Source: Collinsella aerofaciens | GTDB taxonomy: Bacteria > Actinomycetota > Coriobacteriia > Coriobacteriales > Coriobacteriaceae | Assembly: GCF_963360655.1 (NCBI RefSeq) | Contig: NZ_OY725712.1 | Location: 868,001-932,000 of the forward strand | Direction: 5' to 3' | Length of the DNA stretch: 64,000 nt | Shown: piece by piece, positions 16,051 through 25,818 of the stretch | Layout: each line of letters starts with the position of its first letter | Position numbering within the stretch: the stretch's first letter is position 1 | Notes under the pieces: model-generated | The model's database searches: none | Told to the model about the DNA's origin: nothing | Seen by the model: only the letters and a program-made list of their open reading frames with translations | Position numbers and translations under genes: made by a program

Positions 16051-18504
16051 CTAGCCGCGGACCTCGCCGTTTACGCCCTTGCACACCTTGGTGACGATCT
16101 TCTGGTGCGCCTTTTCGACCTCTTCGCTGGTGAGCGTGTGGTCGTCGGAGCGATACGTAAGCGCAAAGGCCATGGATTTCTTGCCCTTGCCGATGCGGAC
16201 CGGATCGCGGTAGACATCGAACAGGCGCACGCCCTCGAGCAGCTTGCCGCCGGCACTCGTAATACGACGCTCAAGATCCTCGCAGGTCACAGTGTTGTCA
16301 ACCACGATAGCGAGGTCGTGCTCAACGGCCGGGTACTGCGAGAACTCACGGTAGTTCTCCTGGTTGCGGGCGCCCTTGATCAGCTTATCCAAGTCGAGCT
16401 CAAAGGCGACGACGACCTCGTCAATGCCCATAGCCTCGCGCGCCTCGGGGTGGATCTCGCCGACCCAACCCAGCACGGTGCCGCCGGACAGGACCTCGGC
16501 AGCACGACCCGGCTGCAGGAAGGCATAGCCCTCGCCCTCGACGGGACGGAAGCGAACCTTCTCGATGCGCAGCTGGGCGAGCAGCTCCTCGACGATGCCC
16601 TTGCCAACGAAGAAACGCAGCTTGCGGTACTTCATGCTCCAAGACTGCTCGCTCCACTGGCCCGAGAGCACGCCCGCGACGGACTTGGTCTCCTTGGGCA
16701 GGCTGGCGTTCTCGCGGCCATGGAACAGGCTGCCGACCTCGTACAGGTGTACGTTGGGCGTACCGTGCGCCTCGTTATAGGCAACGGACTGCAGCAGACC
16801 CGGCAGCAGCGAGCGGCGCATCTCGGTCTGCTCGGCCACCAGCGGGTTCATGAGCACCACGGGGCAGCCGCGGCCCTCGGTGGACATGCCGATCTTCTCC
16901 AGGTCGCCCGGAGCGGCAAAGCCAAAGGTCGTGGTCTCGTTGAGGCCGCAGGCGCGCAGGATCTCGCCGACCTTGCGGGTGAGCTTCTGCTCGCGAGTCA
17001 GGCCGCCGATGTGGTTCTTGGCAGCCGGAATGGTCGCCGTGACGCGACCCATGCCCCACAGGCGCAGAACCTCCTCGATCAGGTCGATCTCACGCGGCAG
17101 GTCGGGACGGAAGCTCGGCGGCGTGACCATAAAGTCCTCGCCGTCGCGCTCGACGGTGCAGCCCAGGCGGGTGAGCGAGCGCTCGATAAAGTCGGGCTCG
17201 ATGTCGGCACCGCAGATGGCGTGCACGCGGGCCAGGCGCAGCTTAATGCTGTCGATGGTCTTGGGCGCGGGGAAAACGTCGACATAGCCGGGAGCAACCT
17301 CGCCGCCGGCGATCTCCTCGATCAGCGCGCAGGTAACGTTGGCGACATCCACGCAGCCGGTCTCGTCGACCTGGCGCTCAAAGCGAATGGAGGCGTCGGA
17401 GATCAGCGAAAGGTCGCGGCTGGTGTGCGAGGTGCGGCCGGCATTGAAGCAGGCGCTCTCGACCATCACGTCAACGGTATCGTCCTCGATCTCGGAATCC
17501 ATGCCACCCATAACACCGGCCAACGCCACGGGGCGCTCGCCGTCGGTGATGAGGCCCATGCCGGCGTCAAGCGTGCGCTCCTCGCCGTCGAGCGTCGTGA
17601 ACTTCTCGTCCTGCTGGGCGGCGCGAACCACCACACGACGGTGGCCATCGCGCTCGGCAAAGGTGTCCAGGTCAAAGGCGTGCAGCGGCTGACCGGTGAG
17701 CATCATCACATAGTTGGTGATGTCGACGATGTTGTTGTGCGGGCGCACGCCCAAGGCGTTAAGGCGCTTGACCATCCAGTCGGGCGACGGGCCGACCTTG
17801 ACGTTGCGCACGATGCGGGCAACGTAGCGGTCGCACAGGCCCTCGTCGGCAATCTCGACCGAAAGCTCGTCGTCGGTCGCGCGGCCGGTCTCGGCCTTGA
17901 TGGCGGGCAGCTCAACGTGGAAATCGCGGTCGAAGATGGCGCCGGTCTCGCGGGCCATGCCGATCATGGACAGGCAATCGGGACGGTTGGGCGTGATCTC
18001 GCAGTCGAGCACGGTGTCGCTCGAGCCCACGTACTCGGCAAACGGCATGCCGCAGGGCGTATCCTCGGGCAGGATCATGATGCCGGAGTGGTCGCCGCCC
18101 AAGCCGAGCTCGCGCGCGGAGCAGTTCATGCCCATGGACACGACGCCGCGAAGCTTGCTCTTCTTGATCTTGACGCCGCCGGGCAGGACAGCGCCGATCA
18201 TGGCCGCGACGATGTGGTCACCGGCCTCGAAGTTCTGCGCGCCGCAGACGATCTGCAGCGGAGCGGGGTTGCCGTCGGCGTCGAGGTTCTTGTCACCCAC
18301 GTCGACCGAGCACACATACATGTGGTCGCTATCGGGGTGCGGGGTCTTGGTGAGCACCTGGGCGGTCACCACGTGGTCGAAGGACTCGCCCACGGTGTCG
18401 ATCGCCTCGACCTCGGTGCCGGTACGGATATATTCGTCCGAAAGGGTCTTGGGATCCTCCGGAATATCGATCATGGTCTTGAGCCAGTCGTAAGAAACAC
18501 GCAT
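16051..18504 (-). CDS. pheT: Phenylalanine-tRNA ligase beta subunit
   Basis: The 817-residue beta subunit of the alpha2-beta2 synthetase, which charges tRNA-Phe. It starts MRVSYDWLKTMIDIPE with AAAGGAG upstream. Domains in order: an EMAP-like tRNA-binding domain (about 40-150, VVTAQVLTKTPHPDSDHM), the B3/B4 editing domain (about 210-390, PHNNIVDITNYVM), B5, the catalytic-like core, and the C-terminal FDX-ACB anticodon-binding domain (YPAVEHDLAIVVDNTV...). Length is as usual. It lies downstream of pheS, separated by an unusually large 184-nt gap containing a stem-loop. Confidence 0.97.
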   Translation of the reverse strand: MRVSYDWLKTMIDIPEDPKTLSDEYIRTGTEVEAIDTVGESFDHVVTAQVLTKTPHPDSDHMYVCSVDVGDKNLDADGNPAPLQIVCGAQNFEAGDHIVAAMIGAVLPGGVKIKKSKLRGVVSMGMNCSARELGLGGDHSGIMILPEDTPCGMPFAEYVGSSDTVLDCEITPNRPDCLSMIGMARETGAIFDRDFHVELPAIKAETGRATDDELSVEIADEGLCDRYVARIVRNVKVGPSPDWMVKRLNALGVRPHNNIVDITNYVMMLTGQPLHAFDLDTFAERDGHRRVVVRAAQQDEKFTTLDGEERTLDAGMGLITDGERPVALAGVMGGMDSEIEDDTVDVMVESACFNAGRTSHTSRDLSLISDASIRFERQVDETGCVDVANVTCALIEEIAGGEVAPGYVDVFPAPKTIDSIKLRLARVHAICGADIEPDFIERSLTRLGCTVERDGEDFMVTPPSFRPDLPREIDLIEEVLRLWGMGRVTATIPAAKNHIGGLTREQKLTRKVGEILRACGLNETTTFGFAAPGDLEKIGMSTEGRGCPVVLMNPLVAEQTEMRRSLLPGLLQSVAYNEAHGTPNVHLYEVGSLFHGRENASLPKETKSVAGVLSGQWSEQSWSMKYRKLRFFVGKGIVEELLAQLRIEKVRFRPVEGEGYAFLQPGRAAEVLSGGTVLGWVGEIHPEAREAMGIDEVVVAFELDLDKLIKGARNQENYREFSQYPAVEHDLAIVVDNTVTCEDLERRITSAGGKLLEGVRLFDVYRDPVRIGKGKKSMAFALTYRSDDHTLTSEEVEKAHQKIVTKVCKGVNGEVRG

Positions 18505-18584
18505 CTAGCTCTCCTTTCATACTGAAAGCCTGCGAAGAGATGCAGGTGGAAACTTCAACTTTGTGAACATTCCTTACAAAGCGA

Positions 18585-18686
18585 GGGTTGTCCAAGTGCG
18601 GCAGATCGGCCCGAAAGAGGAGCGCCGCGTACTTTGGTACGCAAGCGACGAATGAGCGCCGAGGTGTCGTGCTTGGGCAAGCCGCA
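18585..18686. repeat. Stem-loop element in the pheS-pheT gap
   Basis: CCAAGTGCG near 18592 pairs (with G-U wobbles) with CGTGCTTGG near 18670. An apical GCGTAC-TTTG-GTACGC hairpin sits inside, with an unpaired Arg/purine-rich interior containing CGAAAGAGGAG. It lies directly after the pheS stop. It resembles a dispersed structured element rather than a simple terminator, because pheT continues downstream. Confidence 0.5.
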
Positions 18687-18688
18687 GC

Positions 18689-19765
18689 CTAGAACTGATT
18701 CAAGAAGCGCATATCACCCGTCATGAGAGTTCTGAGGTCGGGCAGGTCGTAGCGCAGTGCCGCGACGCGCTCGGCGCCAATACCAAAGGCGAAGCCGGTG
18801 TACTTCTCGGGGTCGATGCCACAGTTGATCAGGACGTTGGGGTCGACCATGCCGCAGCCCAGAATCTCGATCCAGCCGCTGTGCTTGCAGAAGTTGCAGC
18901 CCTTGCCGCCGCACACGTGGCAGCTCACGTCCACCTCGCAGGAAGGCTCGGTGAAGGGGAAGAAGTGCGGGCGATAGCGCGTCTTGCGATCCTCACCAAA
19001 CATGCACTTAACAAAGTAGTCGAGCGTGCCCTTAAGATCGCCAAAGGTGATACCCTCGTCGACGACCAGGCCTTCGATCTGGTTGAACTGCGGCAGGTGG
19101 CAGGCGTCGGCCGTGTCGGGACGATAGACGGTGCCCGGGCAGATCATGTAGATGGGCGGCTTTTGCGACTCCATGGTGTGGATCTGCACGCCCGAGGTCT
19201 GGGTGCGCAGCAGCACGTCGGACTCGCCGTGAGCGTGAGCCTCGGGATGCGCAACGCTGCCGGGGTTGTTGTCGACCACATAGAACGTGTCGCGAGCCGA
19301 GCGGCTCGGGTGATCCATGGGCGCGTTGAGCGCGGTGAAGTTGTAGTAGGAGGTATCGACCATGGGGCCGGACTCGACGGTGTAGCCGATGCCGCAGAAG
19401 ATGTCCTCGGCCTCCTCGATGATCTGCTTGATCAGGTGCTGGTGACCGATCTGCGGACGGATACCCGGCAGCGTGATGTCGACGGCCTCGTGCTCGAGTG
19501 CGTGCTTGAGGGCGGCGGCCTTCATCTCGGTGGTGCGCTCGTCGAGCATGCCCTCGATCAGCTGGCGCATCTCGTTGGCGCGTTTGCCCATCATGGGACG
19601 ATCCTCGGGGGCGAGCTTGCCCATCATGCGCATCAGGCCGGTGATGCGGCCCTTGCGGCCGAGCAGCTCAACGCGCGCGGCCTCGAGCTTGGCGGCGTCG
19701 TCGGCACCGGCGACGAGCTCCTTGGCCTCTTCCTCGAGTTTGACCAGATCATCAATCAGACTCAT
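18689..19765 (-). CDS. pheS: Phenylalanine-tRNA ligase alpha subunit
   Basis: The 358-residue catalytic alpha subunit of PheRS. After an N-terminal coiled-coil that grips tRNA (EEEAKELVAGADDAAKLEAARVELLGRKG), the class II core shows motif 2-like YRPDTADACHLPQFNQIEG and motif 3-like FAFGIGAERVAALRY. An inserted CHVCGGKGCNFCKHSGW cysteine cluster in the core suggests a bound zinc, which is found in some bacterial PheS. The start is ATG 19765 (MSLIDDLVK); a longer frame to 19948 would run back through the T-box terminator. Expression is governed by the T-box leader upstream. Confidence 0.96.
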   Translation of the reverse strand: MSLIDDLVKLEEEAKELVAGADDAAKLEAARVELLGRKGRITGLMRMMGKLAPEDRPMMGKRANEMRQLIEGMLDERTTEMKAAALKHALEHEAVDITLPGIRPQIGHQHLIKQIIEEAEDIFCGIGYTVESGPMVDTSYYNFTALNAPMDHPSRSARDTFYVVDNNPGSVAHPEAHAHGESDVLLRTQTSGVQIHTMESQKPPIYMICPGTVYRPDTADACHLPQFNQIEGLVVDEGITFGDLKGTLDYFVKCMFGEDRKTRYRPHFFPFTEPSCEVDVSCHVCGGKGCNFCKHSGWIEILGCGMVDPNVLINCGIDPEKYTGFAFGIGAERVAALRYDLPDLRTLMTGDMRFLNQF

Positions 19766-19849
19766 GTCTTCCCTTTCGTCTCTCGCGCTTTCCGCCTGCC
19801 GGGACGACTGTCGCCGTCTGGCACTGCGAAAACGCGGCCCGGTTCGGTA

Positions 19850-20110
19850 ACAAAAAACCGCCCTCGGGCATGTGCATTGCCCAAGGACGGTTGAATTCCG
19901 CGGTACCACCTTGTTTGACCCGGCGGATGTCTGGCCCGCCGTGCCCACTCTGCGCCTCTTGTCGCGAGGCTCACGGCTTCCCTACTGGGGCTTTGCTGCC
20001 ACTGGCCGCGCGCCCGTTGAGGTCGCTGCTCGGGAGTGAACGCTTGGCCCTTGCCACCGCAGGAAGGCTTGCAGCCCATGACCTTCCCTCTCTCGCCGGC
20101 GACGCGGCGG
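19850..20110 (-). promoter_or_regulatory. T-box riboswitch (Phe) in the pheS leader
   Basis: On the minus strand the leader contains the canonical T-box AAGGTGGTACCGCG (19912-19899). It is followed by a terminator hairpin (19890-19858) whose 5' arm CCGTCC overlaps the antiterminator, then a T-run at 19857-19852. The upstream Stem I region (about 20110-20000) includes AGAGAGGGAAGG and a candidate UUC specifier in GCGTTCACTCC near 20037, and AGTAGGGAAG near 19985. Uncharged tRNA-Phe would stabilise the antiterminator and switch on pheST. The specifier assignment is by eye. Confidence 0.9.
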
Positions 20111-20269
20111 GCAAAACCCTCTCCGTCAACGCATTGGGCTATAGGATAACACATTTCGCGAGCGCATCGCCGCGTTCCGTTTTGTTCGCGCTGGGTACAA
20201 GGCAAGTAGCTGTGCAAACTGGCCGTGCACCCGCCTGCGGCGCTCGGCCTGCGAGATTAAGGATATGGT

Positions 20270-21844
20270 ATGGGAAAGAAGTACGATAAGAAGGCCAAGC
20301 CCGCAGCGGGCAAGACGCCCAAAGGCATGAAGGTCGATAAGGCCGTCAAAAAATTCCGCAAGCTCGAGGGCAAGCTGTGGACCCGCGAGTACCTGCTCAA
20401 GATTGCCGAGTTTGACGGCGCGACCATTGCTCCCGCCAACGGTGCCGCCGCCCGTGCCGACGCCATGGGCACCCTTGCCGGCGAGCACCATAAGCTCCTG
20501 ACCAGCGAAAAGTCTGTCGAACTTGTACGTTCGCTGGCACGCGAGACCGTCACCGGCGGAAAGATCGACGACCCGCAGCTGCTTGACGAGATTCGCGTGC
20601 TCGGCCGCGACCAGCGCGAGGCAAGCGTCATCCCCACCGAGGAGGCCGAGGCCTGGACCAGGCTCACCTGCGAGGCCGACGCCGTGTGGCACAAGGCCAA
20701 AGCGGCCAACGACTGGGCGAGCTTTGAGCCCTATGTGGACAAAATCGTCAGCCAGCTCAAGCATCAGGCCGAGCTCATGGACCCCAAGCGCGACCCATAC
20801 GACGTGTGGCTCGACCAGTACGAGCGCGGCCTTTCCACCGAGAGCTTCGATGCGTTTTGCGACGAGGTTAAGGCCACGGTCGTGCCGCTCGTGCACGCCA
20901 TCGGCGAGCGCGGCCAGCAGCCCGCTGCAGACTTTTTGCACGCCCGCGTGCCCGAGGCCGCCCAGCGCGCCATGAGCTTCGATCTGATGAAGCTTGTCGG
21001 CCTGGACCTGGACGACACCACGCTTGCCTTTACCGAGCATCCGTTTAGCGAGGGCTTCTCGGTGGGCGACGCGCGCATCGCCACGCACATCTACGAGGAC
21101 GATTGCATCTCCAACGTCTACAGCATCATCCACGAGGCCGGCCACGCCATGTACGAGCTGGGCGTGAACCCCGCCTACGCGCGCACGTGCCTGGAGGGCG
21201 GCACCTCCATGGGCATCCACGAGAGCCAGAGCCGCTTTTTCGAGAACACCGTGGGCCGCAGCCGCGCCTTTATGGGACCGCTGCTCGAGGTGCTGCGCCG
21301 CCACGCGCCCGAGGTCTACGGCAACGTGGACGAGGACACGCTCTACCGCGCCGTGAACATCGCTCAGCCGTCGCTGATCCGTACCGAGGCCGACGAGCTC
21401 ACCTACCCGCTGCATATCATGGTGCGTTACGAGATTGAGCGCATGCTGTTTGCCGGCGAGGCCACGGCCAAGGACATCCCCGCGCTTTGGAATCGCTTTA
21501 TGGACGAGTACCTGGGCATTCCCGTTCCCGACGACACACGCGGCTGCCTGCAAGATACGCACTGGAGCGGCGGCTCGTTTGGCTACTTCCCCACGTATGC
21601 GCTGGGTAGCGCCTACGATGCCATGTTTGTGCCGGCCATGTGCCGCGACGGCGTCGACCTTACCGGCGCCTGCGCGAGCGGCGACCTGACACCCGTCCGC
21701 GCCTGGCTGGGCGAGCACATTTGGCAGTGGGGCCGCGCCAAGGACGCGCCGGAGCTCATCAAGGGCGCGTGCGGCATGGCGTTCGATGCCCGCTACTACT
21801 GCAGCTACCTGCAGGACAAGTTCACCACGCTCTACGAGCTGTAA
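20270..21844 (+). CDS. Carboxypeptidase M32 (Taq family)
   Basis: A 524-residue cytoplasmic metallocarboxypeptidase. The zinc motif HEAGH occurs in SIIHEAGHAMYELG, and the third ligand follows in GIHESQSRFFEN. The family signatures HPFSEGFSVGDARIATH and SLIRTEADELTYPLHIMVRYEIE are present, as is GYFPTYALGSAYDA near the end. It removes C-terminal residues from peptides. The first about 25 residues are a Lys-rich extension (MGKKYDKKAKPAAGK) beyond the usual start. AAGGA lies 7 nt before the ATG. Divergent from pheS and convergent with glmM. Confidence 0.94.
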   Translation: MGKKYDKKAKPAAGKTPKGMKVDKAVKKFRKLEGKLWTREYLLKIAEFDGATIAPANGAAARADAMGTLAGEHHKLLTSEKSVELVRSLARETVTGGKIDDPQLLDEIRVLGRDQREASVIPTEEAEAWTRLTCEADAVWHKAKAANDWASFEPYVDKIVSQLKHQAELMDPKRDPYDVWLDQYERGLSTESFDAFCDEVKATVVPLVHAIGERGQQPAADFLHARVPEAAQRAMSFDLMKLVGLDLDDTTLAFTEHPFSEGFSVGDARIATHIYEDDCISNVYSIIHEAGHAMYELGVNPAYARTCLEGGTSMGIHESQSRFFENTVGRSRAFMGPLLEVLRRHAPEVYGNVDEDTLYRAVNIAQPSLIRTEADELTYPLHIMVRYEIERMLFAGEATAKDIPALWNRFMDEYLGIPVPDDTRGCLQDTHWSGGSFGYFPTYALGSAYDAMFVPAMCRDGVDLTGACASGDLTPVRAWLGEHIWQWGRAKDAPELIKGACGMAFDARYYCSYLQDKFTTLYEL

Positions 21845-21866
21845 GGCATAACCGACACGTCAACGC

Positions 21867-21908
21867 AAAGGGGACGCCGCGGAACCAATCCGCGGCGCCC
21901 CCTTTCCA
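21867..21908 (+). terminator. Bidirectional terminator between M32 peptidase and glmM
   Basis: AAAGGGGACGCCGCGG (21867-21882) pairs with CCGCGGCGCCCCCTTT (21890-21905) around AACCAAT with one mismatch. A/T-rich ends on both sides let it serve either strand. Confidence 0.75.
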
Positions 21909-21910
21909 CC

Positions 21911-21939
21911 TAGTTGTTTAAGAACGTCCCCAATGACTA
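21911..21939. repeat. Partial copy of the AACGTCCCCAA repeat
   Basis: TAGTTGTTTAAGAACGTCCC followed by CAATGACTA matches one end of the longer repeats at 50035-50114 and 58589-58652. It abuts the glmM 3' end. Confidence 0.6.
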
Positions 21940-21941
21940 CC

Positions 21942-23273
21942 TTACAGAGCCTCGAGCGCGTTGGCGATGCGCTTCATGGCGGCATCGGCGGATGCTTGGT
22001 CGGGCGCCTCGGCCAGCACGCGGATAACCGACTCGGTTCCGCTCTTGCGCACGAGCACGCGGCCCTCGCCTGCCAGCGCAACCTCGGCCTCGGCGATGGC
22101 GTTCTGCACGCCCATGTTCTCGAGCGCGGCGTCCTTGTCCGCCACGCGCACGGCCACCTGCGCCTGCGGCAGCAGCTTGCACGGAGCCGTGAGCTGCGAG
22201 AGCGTCTCGCGCTCGGCACGAATCACTTCCATCACGCGCAGCGAGGTCATAATGCCGTCGCCCGTGCGCTCGATATCGCCAAAGATCGTATGGCCCGTCT
22301 GCTCGCCGCCCAGGCTGTAGCCGCCCTCGCGCATCTTGGCATACACGTGACGGTCGCCCACGCCGCTGGTCACGGCGCTCAGACCGGCAAGCTCCAACGA
22401 CTTGATCAGGCCAAAGTTGCTGGCAATCGTCGGCACCACGGTACCGCCCGAAAGGCGACCGTGCTTGTTCAGATACACGCCGCACACGTACAGGATCTGG
22501 TCGCCGTCTACCACGCGACCGCGCTCATCCACGGCCAGGCAGCGGTCGGCATCGCCATCGTAGGCAAAACCCACGTCCAGGCCCTGCTCCACCACATGGC
22601 GCTGCAGACGCTCCATATGCGTGGAGCCGCAGTCGACGTTGATGTTAAAGCCATCGGGCGCGGCATTGATCACGCGCACGTCGGCACCGAGCGCGTCAAA
22701 CACCGGCTTGGCCACCGAGGAAGCCGAGCCGTTGGCGCAGTCGATACCGATCTTGACGCCCTGCAGCGAAAAGTTCGCACTTGCAATGAGCGAAGCAATG
22801 TAGCGGTTGCGGCCCTGCATGTAGTCCACCGTGGCACCGATGTGGTTGCCCGTGGCCAACGGAACTTCGCTCTTGCCATCGATGTAGTCCTCGATGAGCT
22901 CCAGTACGTCCTCGTCCATCTTAAAACCGTCGCTATTGACGAGCTTAATGCCGTTATCGCAAAACGGGTTGTGGCTCGCGCTGATCATGATGCCGCAATC
23001 GAAGCAGCCCTCCACGGTCTGATGCGCCACGCCCGGCGTCGGGATCACGTGCAGCATATAGGCGTCCGCACCGCTCGCGACCAGACCGCTCACCAGCGCC
23101 GCCTCGAACATATAACTCGAGCGACGTGTGTCCTTGCCCACGATAACGCGCGCCTTGCGCTCGCGGTTGGCGCCGTAATACCAGCCCACAAAACGGCCAA
23201 TCTTATAAGCGTGCTCTACCGTCAGCCCAACGTTGGCCTCGCCGCGAAAGCCGTCGGTGCCAAAGTACTTCAT
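21942..23273 (-). CDS. glmM: Phosphoglucosamine mutase
   Basis: GlmM interconverts glucosamine-6-phosphate and glucosamine-1-phosphate for peptidoglycan and UDP-GlcNAc synthesis. The 443-residue protein starts MKYFGTDGFRGEAN and has the active-site phosphoserine loop IMISASHNPF, the Mg2+ loop AYDGDADRC, the substrate loop SLGGEQTGH and the phosphate-binding RKSGTES. AAGGAG precedes the ATG. It is monocistronic, between a terminator and the convergent M32 gene. Its presence next to several SIS-domain sugar-phosphate genes further along is not obviously functional linkage. Confidence 0.96.
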   Translation of the reverse strand: MKYFGTDGFRGEANVGLTVEHAYKIGRFVGWYYGANRERKARVIVGKDTRRSSYMFEAALVSGLVASGADAYMLHVIPTPGVAHQTVEGCFDCGIMISASHNPFCDNGIKLVNSDGFKMDEDVLELIEDYIDGKSEVPLATGNHIGATVDYMQGRNRYIASLIASANFSLQGVKIGIDCANGSASSVAKPVFDALGADVRVINAAPDGFNINVDCGSTHMERLQRHVVEQGLDVGFAYDGDADRCLAVDERGRVVDGDQILYVCGVYLNKHGRLSGGTVVPTIASNFGLIKSLELAGLSAVTSGVGDRHVYAKMREGGYSLGGEQTGHTIFGDIERTGDGIMTSLRVMEVIRAERETLSQLTAPCKLLPQAQVAVRVADKDAALENMGVQNAIAEAEVALAGEGRVLVRKSGTESVIRVLAEAPDQASADAAMKRIANALEAL

Positions 23274-23285
23274 GCGCTCTCCTTA

Positions 23286-23319
23286 CAAAATAGGGGCGAA
23301 CAGATTGCCTGTCCGCCCC
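23286..23319 (-). terminator. Terminator of DUF4012 gene
   Basis: GGGGCGAACAG (23293-23303) pairs with CTGTCCGCCCC (23309-23319) with one mismatch, followed on the minus strand by TATTTTG. Confidence 0.65.
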
Positions 23320-23356
23320 AAAATGGTACTCGATTATCTGCGCTACCAGAAAAACC

Positions 23357-25669
23357 CTACGCCGACGCGCTGTCGCGAGCCGCCTGGCATGTAGGAGTCT
23401 GACGCAGCGTAAGCGGCTTGTCCCCCGCCTCGGCCGACGTGGTCAGCGTATACGTGATCGTCGTCGTCTCGCCAGCATGCAGGTCAACGGTGCCCGAATA
23501 GAAGGGGATTCCATGCCACGTAGCGGCGCCGAGACCAAACTGGGTGCCCTCGACGGTCAGATCAGTAATGTTGCCGCCCGTCGGGGCAAACAGTGAGACA
23601 TTCAGACGCTCGTCGTCACGCGCGGCATCGGGTGCGCTCGCCGCAACGTAGTCGGGCAGCTTGCCAGCCTCCTCCTGCGTCATGATGTTCGTCAGGGTAA
23701 CGGTGATGCGATAGGAGCACGTGCCGTCACCGTTCTTGATGCCCTGGCCAATCTGCGTATCAGCGTTCAGGTACCAGTCGAGCTTGGAGAAGCTCAGGTT
23801 GTTAAAGTAAACGCCGGCAACAGGATCGGCACTCGGGTCATCCGGATTGGGCAGCGAAGCGTCAATGCCCGTCTCTTTGATGGCATTCTGCTCATCATCG
23901 TTTCTCATCCACGCGATCAGGCGGCCCTCTTCGGCACCGCGCTCAACGGCGCTGACAAGCTTCGTAACATCGACATCGCCGATACCGCCAAGGATCTTGT
24001 CGAAGGCAGCGCTGGCGACGGATGCAAAGATGCCGTCCGACTCCTCGACCGGATAGTTCCAGTACACATCGTGCATGAGGACCTTTGCGGCGTTGGTGCC
24101 GTCGACAACCGTTCCGTCGGGCAGCGAGACATTACCGACCAGGCCCAGCAGATACTGCAGGAACACCGGGTCGATACCGATGACGCCATCAACGTCCTGT
24201 CCATACTGGGACTTCCACAGCGCGGCGACACGCTGCGAGTTGCGGGGCCAATCAGGCGAATAGGTATTGCCCGAGTTGTACAGGTTACTGTGGTTGCCGA
24301 ACAGCGCCTCATCCTCTTCGTCGACGCTCTCGACTGCCTCATCCTCGCTGAGTCCAATGCGGGGAACAAACTCGCCAATCGACATCTGGCCGTCGGTGAC
24401 CGAAATCAGACCCTGCGAACCGCCAAAGCCGCCGCAGGCACGAATCTCGACGTTGTTCATGGCGTACATAAGGTAATTGCGCGTCTGGCCGTTGGCGCCG
24501 AGCATCTGGGGAAGGACGGGGGCAACCTTCTCCGCCGCGTCAACCGCGCCGTTGAGGGTGGCAAAGCCGTCCTTGGCCTTATCGACCAGCTCGGTCACCT
24601 GGGAAATATGAGTATCGCCAATGCCCTGGACCTTCTCGTTGACGCTCTTGAACACCTTCGAGCTGCTGGAAAGCGAATCGGCGACCGCCTGCAGCGCGGA
24701 CACGTTAATCATGCCGTCCTGGAACAGCTTGCCGGGCGTAGCCTGCGAAAGGTTATCGGCCATGGGAACCAGCGCATCGCTCGAGACATCGGACAGGGCG
24801 TCAATCATGGTGCGGGCCGCATTGATATCGCTGCCATACACCGGGATAAACGAAGCCGCCGCCCACAGCGGGCTCGAGGTCTCCGCCTTCATGCTGTTGC
24901 AGAGCTCATCGATCTTCTTCGCGTCGTCAGGCAGCGTCGAAAAATCGCCCGACGTGACCTTGTCCTTAAGGCCACCGACGATCTCGACAGCCTCCTTCGC
25001 TTCGCTCTTTACGGTCTTTGCCGAGTTAAGCAGCATAAAGCCGCTTGCGCCAAGCGCAACGAGAAGCACCGCGACTACAGCGGCAATAATGGCGCCGGTG
25101 TGACGCTTTTTGTGCTCGCCCTTGCGATGGCGATGACGGACCAGACCGTCAGAGGTCGAACTCGACGAAGCGTCGCTACCGTAGTTCAAGCCAAAATCGT
25201 AATAATCTTCCTTGGAACCCGAGCCCGCAAACTCGGCACCGCTATCATCCAGGCGGGCGAACGTGCCAGTCTCGGAGGCGCCGGTGTAAATCGTGCCAAG
25301 GTTACCCGTAAGCCCCGCGCCACCGGCAGAGGGAGTATTGTTGGCGGCCTTGCCGGCATTAACGTTGCCGGCGGCATTCGCGGCGTTGGCAGCATCTGCG
25401 TTGTTCGCGGGTACCGAAGGAGCCCCGCTCGGCTGCGACGTGGAGGTTGCACCGCCCGCAAAGACATTCCCTCTTGCACGGCCGGTCTTTTTTGCCTTTT
25501 GAGACTGCTCGTACAGAGCGGTAAACATCGCTGTCTCGCCCGGGGACACGCGCTTACCGGAACCGCCCTGTCCAGCGCCGCCCGGCGTGCCGGCCTTACC
25601 AGCCCCGTTCGGACGCGGCGGAACTGCAGGGCGACCGCTATCGCTGCCCTTAAAGTGATTACCAGCCAT
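23357..25669 (-). CDS. DUF4012 domain-containing membrane protein
   Basis: A 770-residue protein. Residues 1 to about 180 are low complexity, rich in Gly, Ala, Asn and Pro (NNADAANAANAAGN), and then acidic. A basic stretch (RHRHRKGEHKKRHTG) precedes one transmembrane helix (AIIAAVVAVLLVALGASGFMLL, about 200-222). The rest is a large outside domain of DUF4012 type (RACGGFGGSQGLISV, DVDGVIGIDPVFLQYLLGLVG). The topology is cytoplasmic tail, one helix, and extracellular domain. Function is unknown; in actinobacteria DUF4012 proteins often accompany cell-envelope polysaccharide genes. ATG 25669 has GAGGA 8 nt upstream. Confidence 0.82.
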   Translation of the reverse strand: MAGNHFKGSDSGRPAVPPRPNGAGKAGTPGGAGQGGSGKRVSPGETAMFTALYEQSQKAKKTGRARGNVFAGGATSTSQPSGAPSVPANNADAANAANAAGNVNAGKAANNTPSAGGAGLTGNLGTIYTGASETGTFARLDDSGAEFAGSGSKEDYYDFGLNYGSDASSSSTSDGLVRHRHRKGEHKKRHTGAIIAAVVAVLLVALGASGFMLLNSAKTVKSEAKEAVEIVGGLKDKVTSGDFSTLPDDAKKIDELCNSMKAETSSPLWAAASFIPVYGSDINAARTMIDALSDVSSDALVPMADNLSQATPGKLFQDGMINVSALQAVADSLSSSSKVFKSVNEKVQGIGDTHISQVTELVDKAKDGFATLNGAVDAAEKVAPVLPQMLGANGQTRNYLMYAMNNVEIRACGGFGGSQGLISVTDGQMSIGEFVPRIGLSEDEAVESVDEEDEALFGNHSNLYNSGNTYSPDWPRNSQRVAALWKSQYGQDVDGVIGIDPVFLQYLLGLVGNVSLPDGTVVDGTNAAKVLMHDVYWNYPVEESDGIFASVASAAFDKILGGIGDVDVTKLVSAVERGAEEGRLIAWMRNDDEQNAIKETGIDASLPNPDDPSADPVAGVYFNNLSFSKLDWYLNADTQIGQGIKNGDGTCSYRITVTLTNIMTQEEAGKLPDYVAASAPDAARDDERLNVSLFAPTGGNITDLTVEGTQFGLGAATWHGIPFYSGTVDLHAGETTTITYTLTTSAEAGDKPLTLRQTPTCQAARDSASA

Positions 25670-25818
25670 AAAGAAATCCTCGCAATTGAGTCGCAATGAA
25701 AAAGTCCATAACGTTACTAGTTTATGGCATTTTGAGCATCGACAGCTAAACTCCAGACACGGACATCAATTGGCGAAAATGCGGCACAACACCTTTTCCG
25801 TCTTGGCGGCGGCGCCAG

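Noticed and set aside
16105-18525. 806-codon open frame on the plus strand opposite pheT
   Set aside because: Shadow of the GC3-biased pheT gene: low-complexity His/Gly/Leu/Ala composition, no ribosome binding site, no domain.
18585-18686. Third copy of the structured RNA family
   Set aside because: It shares short words (GGCAGAT, AGGTG) but in the opposite order, and its helices cannot be aligned with the two true copies.
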